From JBEEJL01 sp043744215 (GTDB lineage Bacteria > Pseudomonadota > Gammaproteobacteria > Burkholderiales > JBEEJL01), in NCBI GenBank assembly GCA_043744215.1, contig JAYTVC010000018.1, forward strand, positions 1 to 27,977: 27,977 bases of DNA, read 5' to 3'. A program made the translations under genes and the position numbers. Below, in pieces: positions 24,174 through 27,977 of this stretch. The notes under the pieces are model-generated. The model was given only the letters and a program-made list of their open reading frames with translations, was not told the origin of the DNA and ran no database searches. Every line of letters starts with the position of its first letter. Within the stretch, counting starts at the first letter, position 1.

Positions 24174-25868
24174 ATGCCTCTTAAATTCACCATCGGCCAT
24201 TCGACGCAAATCGGCAAGCGCGAACGTAACGAAGATTTTTACGGCATGGTTACGCCGGATGGCTCCGAGCTGGCGATCAAAGGCGCGCTGTTCGCGCTGG
24301 CCGACGGCGTGTCAGGCAACGGCGGAGGGCGCGAAGCGGCCGAATACACTGTGCGCGGATTGCTCGCCGACTATTACGCGACGCCGGAGACATGGGAAAT
24401 TTCCCTCTCGCTCGACAAAGTTTTGACGGCGATTAATCGCTGGATCATTTCGCAAAGCTCGGCAAAAAAAGAATTCGCCGGTATGTCCTGCACTTTAAGT
24501 TTGCTGGTGCTACGCGGCAATCGATATTTTATCGGCCATGTTGGGGACACGCGCGTATATCGCTTCTCGAAGAACGTCTGTGAAAAACTCACGCAAGACC
24601 ATGTGTGGGACCGGCCGGATATGCAGCATGTGCTCAAGCGCGCAGTCGGTCTCGATCAGCATTTGGTACCCGATTACCTAGACGGTGAACTGCTGCCCGA
24701 TGATATTTTTTTGCTATGCTGCGACGGCGTGTGGGAGCCGCTAGGTGACAAACGCATACATGAAATTTTATTTTTGCACACTGACCCGCAACGTGCGGCG
24801 GAAGAGCTGGTAAGCGCCGCGTTACAAGCTGGCGGCGGTGATAACTCGACCGCCTTGGTAGTGCGCGTCGATAGTTTGCCGAAGGAAGACTGGCGTGATT
24901 TATTGCATGCTGGCAAACAATGGCCGTTGCCCGCGCGCCTCAAGCCGGGCCAGCGCATCGACGCTTTTGAAGTGTTACAACTATTGCATGAATCGCGAGC
25001 CACGCTATTGTACAAAGTACGCTCGGACGAAAGCGGACAAATTTGCGCGCTGAAAACCTTGCAGCCAACATTTGCCGATGATAAACAAAGCTGTGAAGGT
25101 TTGCTGGCGGAAGAATGGCTGGCCAAGCGCCTGGTGTCGCCGCATTTCCCGCACATCATTCCGCTTGCCGGCGATGCGCGGCATTTTTTATATTACGTGA
25201 TGAGTTATCACGACGGTAACACGCTGCAACAGCAATTGGAGGCGGGCACACATTTCACCGTCGCCGATGTAACGGATATTGCCACCCGCACGCTGAAAGG
25301 CCTCGGTGCGCTGCATCGTTTATCGGTTACGCATCGCGATATCAAGCCGGCCAATCTGCACATTGGCAAAGACGGCGGCTTACGCATACTCGACATGGGC
25401 GTGGCGCTGGCGGCCGGCGTGCCGTATCCGGAACTGCAGGGCAATGCCGGTACGCCAAGTTATATGGCGCCGGAGTTATTCGACGGTGTTGCAGCGTCCG
25501 CACAAAGTGATTTATATGCGACGGGCGTCACGCTTTATCATTTGCTTACGCGCAAATATCCTTACGGCGAAGTCGAGCCGTTCCAGAATCCGCATTTCGG
25601 CGAACCTGCGCCGCCTACACGCTACCGGCCCGATGTGCCGATGTGGTTGGAAAACATTATCCTCAAAGCCGTTGCGCGCGAGCCGAAACAACGCTTTGAA
25701 ACAGCGGAAGAAATGCTGTTAGCGTTGGAACGCGGTGACGCCATGCCGCTCGACGCGCCAGCACGGACACCGCTGATTGGACGAGGCAGACACCAGCTAT
25801 GGAGAGTATTCACAGTGGTATCGATAGCCGCCAATCTACTGCTCGCCTATTTGTTAATAGTGCGATAA
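24174..25868 (+). CDS. Fused PP2C phosphatase and Ser/Thr protein kinase with C-terminal membrane anchor
   Basis: This 564-residue protein has a PP2C domain (about 5-235) with metal-binding Asp21 (RNED), Asp44 (ADGVSG), Asp184 (CCDGVW) and Asp223 (GGDNST). A protein kinase domain (about 262-520) follows with Lys294 (ALKTL), the catalytic loop HRDIKPAN (Asp389), DMG at 407-409 and GTPSYMAPE. The last 20 residues form one membrane segment, so both domains face the cytoplasm. The glycine-rich loop is not recognisable (LHESRAT in its place). Similar fused proteins lie in nitrate assimilation clusters of other proteobacteria, for example near PA1782 of Pseudomonas aeruginosa as I recall, so a role in controlling nitrate uptake or reduction is inferred. 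ATG 24174 has no clear ribosome binding site. Confidence 0.92.
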   Translation: MPLKFTIGHSTQIGKRERNEDFYGMVTPDGSELAIKGALFALADGVSGNGGGREAAEYTVRGLLADYYATPETWEISLSLDKVLTAINRWIISQSSAKKEFAGMSCTLSLLVLRGNRYFIGHVGDTRVYRFSKNVCEKLTQDHVWDRPDMQHVLKRAVGLDQHLVPDYLDGELLPDDIFLLCCDGVWEPLGDKRIHEILFLHTDPQRAAEELVSAALQAGGGDNSTALVVRVDSLPKEDWRDLLHAGKQWPLPARLKPGQRIDAFEVLQLLHESRATLLYKVRSDESGQICALKTLQPTFADDKQSCEGLLAEEWLAKRLVSPHFPHIIPLAGDARHFLYYVMSYHDGNTLQQQLEAGTHFTVADVTDIATRTLKGLGALHRLSVTHRDIKPANLHIGKDGGLRILDMGVALAAGVPYPELQGNAGTPSYMAPELFDGVAASAQSDLYATGVTLYHLLTRKYPYGEVEPFQNPHFGEPAPPTRYRPDVPMWLENIILKAVAREPKQRFETAEEMLLALERGDAMPLDAPARTPLIGRGRHQLWRVFTVVSIAANLLLAYLLIVR

Positions 25869-25878
25869 GCGGGCGAAT

Positions 25879-25907
25879 TTGCTCGCCTTGCTGCCAGGGA
25901 GTAAAAT
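25879..25907 (+). promoter_or_regulatory. Candidate sigma-70 promoter of sodB
   Basis: TTGCTC (25879-25884) and TAAAAT (25902-25907) are separated by exactly 17 bp, about 40 bp before the sodB start. Part of a small hairpin (GGCGA with TCGCC) overlaps it. Confidence 0.5.
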
Positions 25908-25945
25908 CTATTAGACCAAAAAGTTTATTAACACGGAGCCACGCC

Positions 25946-26527
25946 ATGGAACACAAATTACCCACACTGCCTTACGCAATGGATGCCTTGCAACCACATA
26001 TTTCCAAAGAGACTTTGGAATTTCATTACGGCAAACATCATCAGACTTACATCACTAATCTGAATAATTTGATCAAAGGCACCGAGCACGAGAACGCCAG
26101 CATTGAAGACATTATCAAAAAATCTTCCGGCGGATTATTTAACAATGCCGCGCAAGTGTGGAACCACACCTTCTATTGGCATTGCCTGAAACCAAACGGC
26201 GGCGGCGAACCAAGCGGCAAATTGGCCGACGCGATCAAAGCCAAATTCGGCAGCTTCGATGAATTCAAAAAACAATTTACGCAAACCAGCATCGGCACCT
26301 TCGGTTCCGGCTGGGGTTGGCTGGTGAAAAACGCCGACGGCACAGTGGAATTGATGAGCACATCCAACGCACAAACCCCGATGACCAGTGGCAAAGTCGC
26401 GCTGCTCACCTGCGACGTGTGGGAACATGCGTACTACATCGACTACCGCAACAAGCGTCCCGATTATCTCGCGGCATTCTGGAATCTGGTGAACTGGGAT
26501 TTTGCAGCAAAAAATTACGCATTGTAA
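25946..26527 (+). CDS. sodB: Iron superoxide dismutase
   Basis: This 193-residue cytoplasmic enzyme has metal ligands H27, H74, D157 and H161 (DVWEHAYY). Gln70 in NNAAQVWNHTFYW is the mark of the iron form; the manganese form has its Gln elsewhere. The length fits E. coli SodB. ATG 25946 has GGAG at 25935-25938. The open frame extends further upstream through the end of the kinase gene, but without family residues. It probably has its own promoter. Its relation to the nitrate cluster is probably only one of position. Confidence 0.96.
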   Translation: MEHKLPTLPYAMDALQPHISKETLEFHYGKHHQTYITNLNNLIKGTEHENASIEDIIKKSSGGLFNNAAQVWNHTFYWHCLKPNGGGEPSGKLADAIKAKFGSFDEFKKQFTQTSIGTFGSGWGWLVKNADGTVELMSTSNAQTPMTSGKVALLTCDVWEHAYYIDYRNKRPDYLAAFWNLVNWDFAAKNYAL

Positions 26528-26546
26528 ATATTTGATTTTATTGAGT
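26525..26546 (-). repeat. Intergenic IHF-like repeat, copy F (sodB 3' end)
   Basis: On the minus strand it reads CTCAATAAAATCAAATATTT, with core AATCAA-N4-TTA. It begins on the sodB stop codon and runs straight into the terminator, exactly as copy G does after fdxA. Confidence 0.6.
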
Positions 26547-26551
26547 TTTTT

Positions 26552-26584
26552 AGCCATTTCTCGATGTAGAAATGGCTTTTTATT
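26552..26584 (+). terminator. Rho-independent terminator of sodB
   Basis: A perfect 10-bp stem (AGCCATTTCT at 26552-26561 with AGAAATGGCT at 26568-26577) has the loop CGATGT and is followed by TTTTATTT. Confidence 0.85.
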
Positions 26585-26670
26585 TGGCTTTACCGGTGAC
26601 GCGCAAACTTGTGCATCCAAGCTCGAGTCGCTACACTGAAACAAACCTGAATCATTCTGTCGGAGTCCTC

Positions 26671-27915
26671 ATGTCTTCCAATGCAACCCGTAACAAAATC
26701 AGCACCTTTCATCCGCCGCTACGCACGCTGATGGGGCCCGGCCCGTCCGACATCAACCCGCGCGTGCTTGGCGCGATGAGTTCGCCCGCCATCGGATATC
26801 TTGATCCGATTTTTGTCACCATGATGGAAGAATTAAAAACGCTGTTGCGCTACGCCTATCAAACCGAAAACGCGCTGACCTTCCCGATCTCTGGCCCTGG
26901 CTCGGTCGGCATGGAAAGTTGTTTTGTGAATATGGTTGCGCCCGGCGATAAAGTAATTGTGTGTCGTAACGGCGTATTCGGCGGCCGCATGATTGAAAAC
27001 GTCGAACGCGCCGGCGGTGTGCCGGTCATCGTCGAAGACACCTGGGGCGAACCGGTCAGCCCGCAAAAATTGGAAGACGCGCTCAAAGCCAATCGCGATG
27101 CGCGCGTAGTCGCATTCGTGCATGCGGAAACCTCCACCGGCTGCATGTCCGACGCCAAATTACTCACCGAAATCGCGCACAAATACGATTGCATGGTGAT
27201 CGTCGATGCCGTGACGTCGTTGGTCGGTTCACCGCTCAAGATTGACGAGTGGGGCATCGACGCCGTGTATTCCGCGAGCCAAAAATGTTTATCGTGCACG
27301 CCGGGCCTCTCGCCCGTGTCGTACAACGAGCGCGTGGTCGATTACGTCAAAGGCCGCAAGGATAAAGTGCATAGCTGGTTCATGGATTTGAATTTGATTT
27401 TGAATTACTGGGGCAGCACCACGCGCACTTATCACCACACCGCGCCGGTCAACAGCTTGTATGCGTTGCATGAATCGCTGCTGTTGCTGCGTGACGAAGG
27501 CCTGGAAAAATCCTGGGCGCGCCATCAGCGCCATCACCTCGCATTAAAAGCCGGCCTCGAAGCCATCGGCCTGCAATATGTGGTCAAAGAAGAAGCGCGC
27601 CTGCCGCAAATGAACGCGGTGTATGTGCCGCAAGGCGTGAATGAAGCCGAAGTGCGCAAAACTTTGCTCAACGAATTCAATTTGGAAATTGGCGCAGGCC
27701 TCGGGCCCTTGGCCGGTAAAATCTGGCGCTTTGGTTTGATGGGCTACTCTGCCCGTGCAGAAAATGTCATGCTGTGTTTATCGGCTTTGGGCTCCGTGCT
27801 CTCCGATATGGGCTTGCCCGTCAAAGTCGGCGTCGCCGAAGCGGCCGCGCATGATTCGTATGCCAAACAACACGCCGACGCCAGCAAGGTTAAACGTAAT
27901 CTCGCGGCCGCATAA
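26671..27915 (+). CDS. Class V aminotransferase, serine/alanine-glyoxylate type
   Basis: This 414-residue PLP enzyme is of the alanine-glyoxylate / serine-glyoxylate / serine-pyruvate group. It has the N-terminal GPGPSDINPRVL block, the cofactor-phosphate loop GPGSVGMES, Asp179 (VIVDAVTS) that contacts the PLP ring nitrogen, and Lys205 in SASQKCLSCTPGLSP that forms the internal aldimine. It transfers an amino group to glyoxylate to make glycine. Whether serine or alanine is preferred cannot be told. ATG 26671 with CGGAG at 26661-26665 gives the usual length; an upstream in-frame ATG at 26572 overlaps the sodB terminator and is rejected. A terminator follows, so the gene is probably a single unit. 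Confidence 0.93.
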   Translation: MSSNATRNKISTFHPPLRTLMGPGPSDINPRVLGAMSSPAIGYLDPIFVTMMEELKTLLRYAYQTENALTFPISGPGSVGMESCFVNMVAPGDKVIVCRNGVFGGRMIENVERAGGVPVIVEDTWGEPVSPQKLEDALKANRDARVVAFVHAETSTGCMSDAKLLTEIAHKYDCMVIVDAVTSLVGSPLKIDEWGIDAVYSASQKCLSCTPGLSPVSYNERVVDYVKGRKDKVHSWFMDLNLILNYWGSTTRTYHHTAPVNSLYALHESLLLLRDEGLEKSWARHQRHHLALKAGLEAIGLQYVVKEEARLPQMNAVYVPQGVNEAEVRKTLLNEFNLEIGAGLGPLAGKIWRFGLMGYSARAENVMLCLSALGSVLSDMGLPVKVGVAEAAAHDSYAKQHADASKVKRNLAAA

Positions 27916-27930
27916 TATTATTCATGCTGA

Positions 27931-27961
27931 AAAAATACCCGCTGCGGCGGGTATTTTTTTG
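27931..27961 (+). terminator. Rho-independent terminator of the aminotransferase gene
   Basis: A perfect 12-bp stem (AAAAATACCCGC at 27931-27942 with GCGGGTATTTTT at 27947-27958) has the loop TGCG and ends in a T-run. The A-rich left arm allows use in both directions. Confidence 0.88.
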
Positions 27962-27977
27962 TAGTTTTTTTGTAGGA

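Noticed and set aside
1..27977. CRISPR arrays, insertion sequences, tRNA or rRNA genes, attachment sites
   Set aside because: No regular repeat-spacer pattern, transposase-like protein, terminal inverted repeat or RNA gene was seen on reading through the window.

Overview
The window looks like chromosomal DNA of a Gram-negative proteobacterium, most likely a betaproteobacterium. Evidence for this is the trxA-rho-rpmE order, a Rho close to the E. coli form, lipoprotein signal peptides, RpoN/NtrC/IHF-type control signals, and an assimilatory nitrate cluster (nitrate reductase, TrpD2/YbiB-like protein, SUMT, NirB, NirD, NarK, PP2C-kinase) of the kind I associate with beta- and gammaproteobacteria. 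Coding DNA is of moderate GC and the gaps are AT-rich. The genus cannot be fixed from sequence alone.

Layout. 1-5.9 kb: a small two-helix membrane protein, a lipoprotein M28 zinc peptidase with a PA domain, and a large secreted subtilase with PA, Fn3-like and PPC-like domains. 6.0-9.1 kb (minus strand): an M48 lipoprotein metalloprotease followed by an ArnT-like GT39/83 membrane glycosyltransferase. 9.3-11.4 kb (minus): trxA, rho, rpmE. 11.5-12.2 kb (plus): a DUF3147-like membrane protein and the 7Fe ferredoxin fdxA. 12.5-14.9 kb: an MBOAT acyltransferase plus a membrane-anchored SGNH-type partner, probably a polysaccharide O-acetylation pair. It is followed by a decayed copy of the fdxA 3' end. 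15.5-25.9 kb: the nitrate assimilation cluster. 25.9-27.9 kb: iron superoxide dismutase sodB and a class V serine/alanine-glyoxylate-type aminotransferase.

How the nitrate genes fit together: NarK imports nitrate, the molybdenum reductase makes nitrite, and siroheme NirB with Rieske NirD makes ammonium. SUMT supplies the siroheme precursor, and the PP2C-kinase is a probable regulator. The first gene is preceded by a textbook-looking sigma-54 element (TGGCAC-N5-TTGCA), two NtrC-like dyads 31 bp apart and an IHF-like site. The promoter geometry places the transcription start on or one base before the only possible start codon, which suggests a leaderless mRNA.

The most unusual non-coding signal is a roughly 22-bp AT-rich repeat. 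It occurs about seven times, only between genes, and most copies match the IHF consensus WATCAANNNNTTR. Several copies begin on the stop codon of the preceding gene and two are followed directly by a terminator. I found no CRISPR array, no insertion sequence and no tRNA or rRNA gene.
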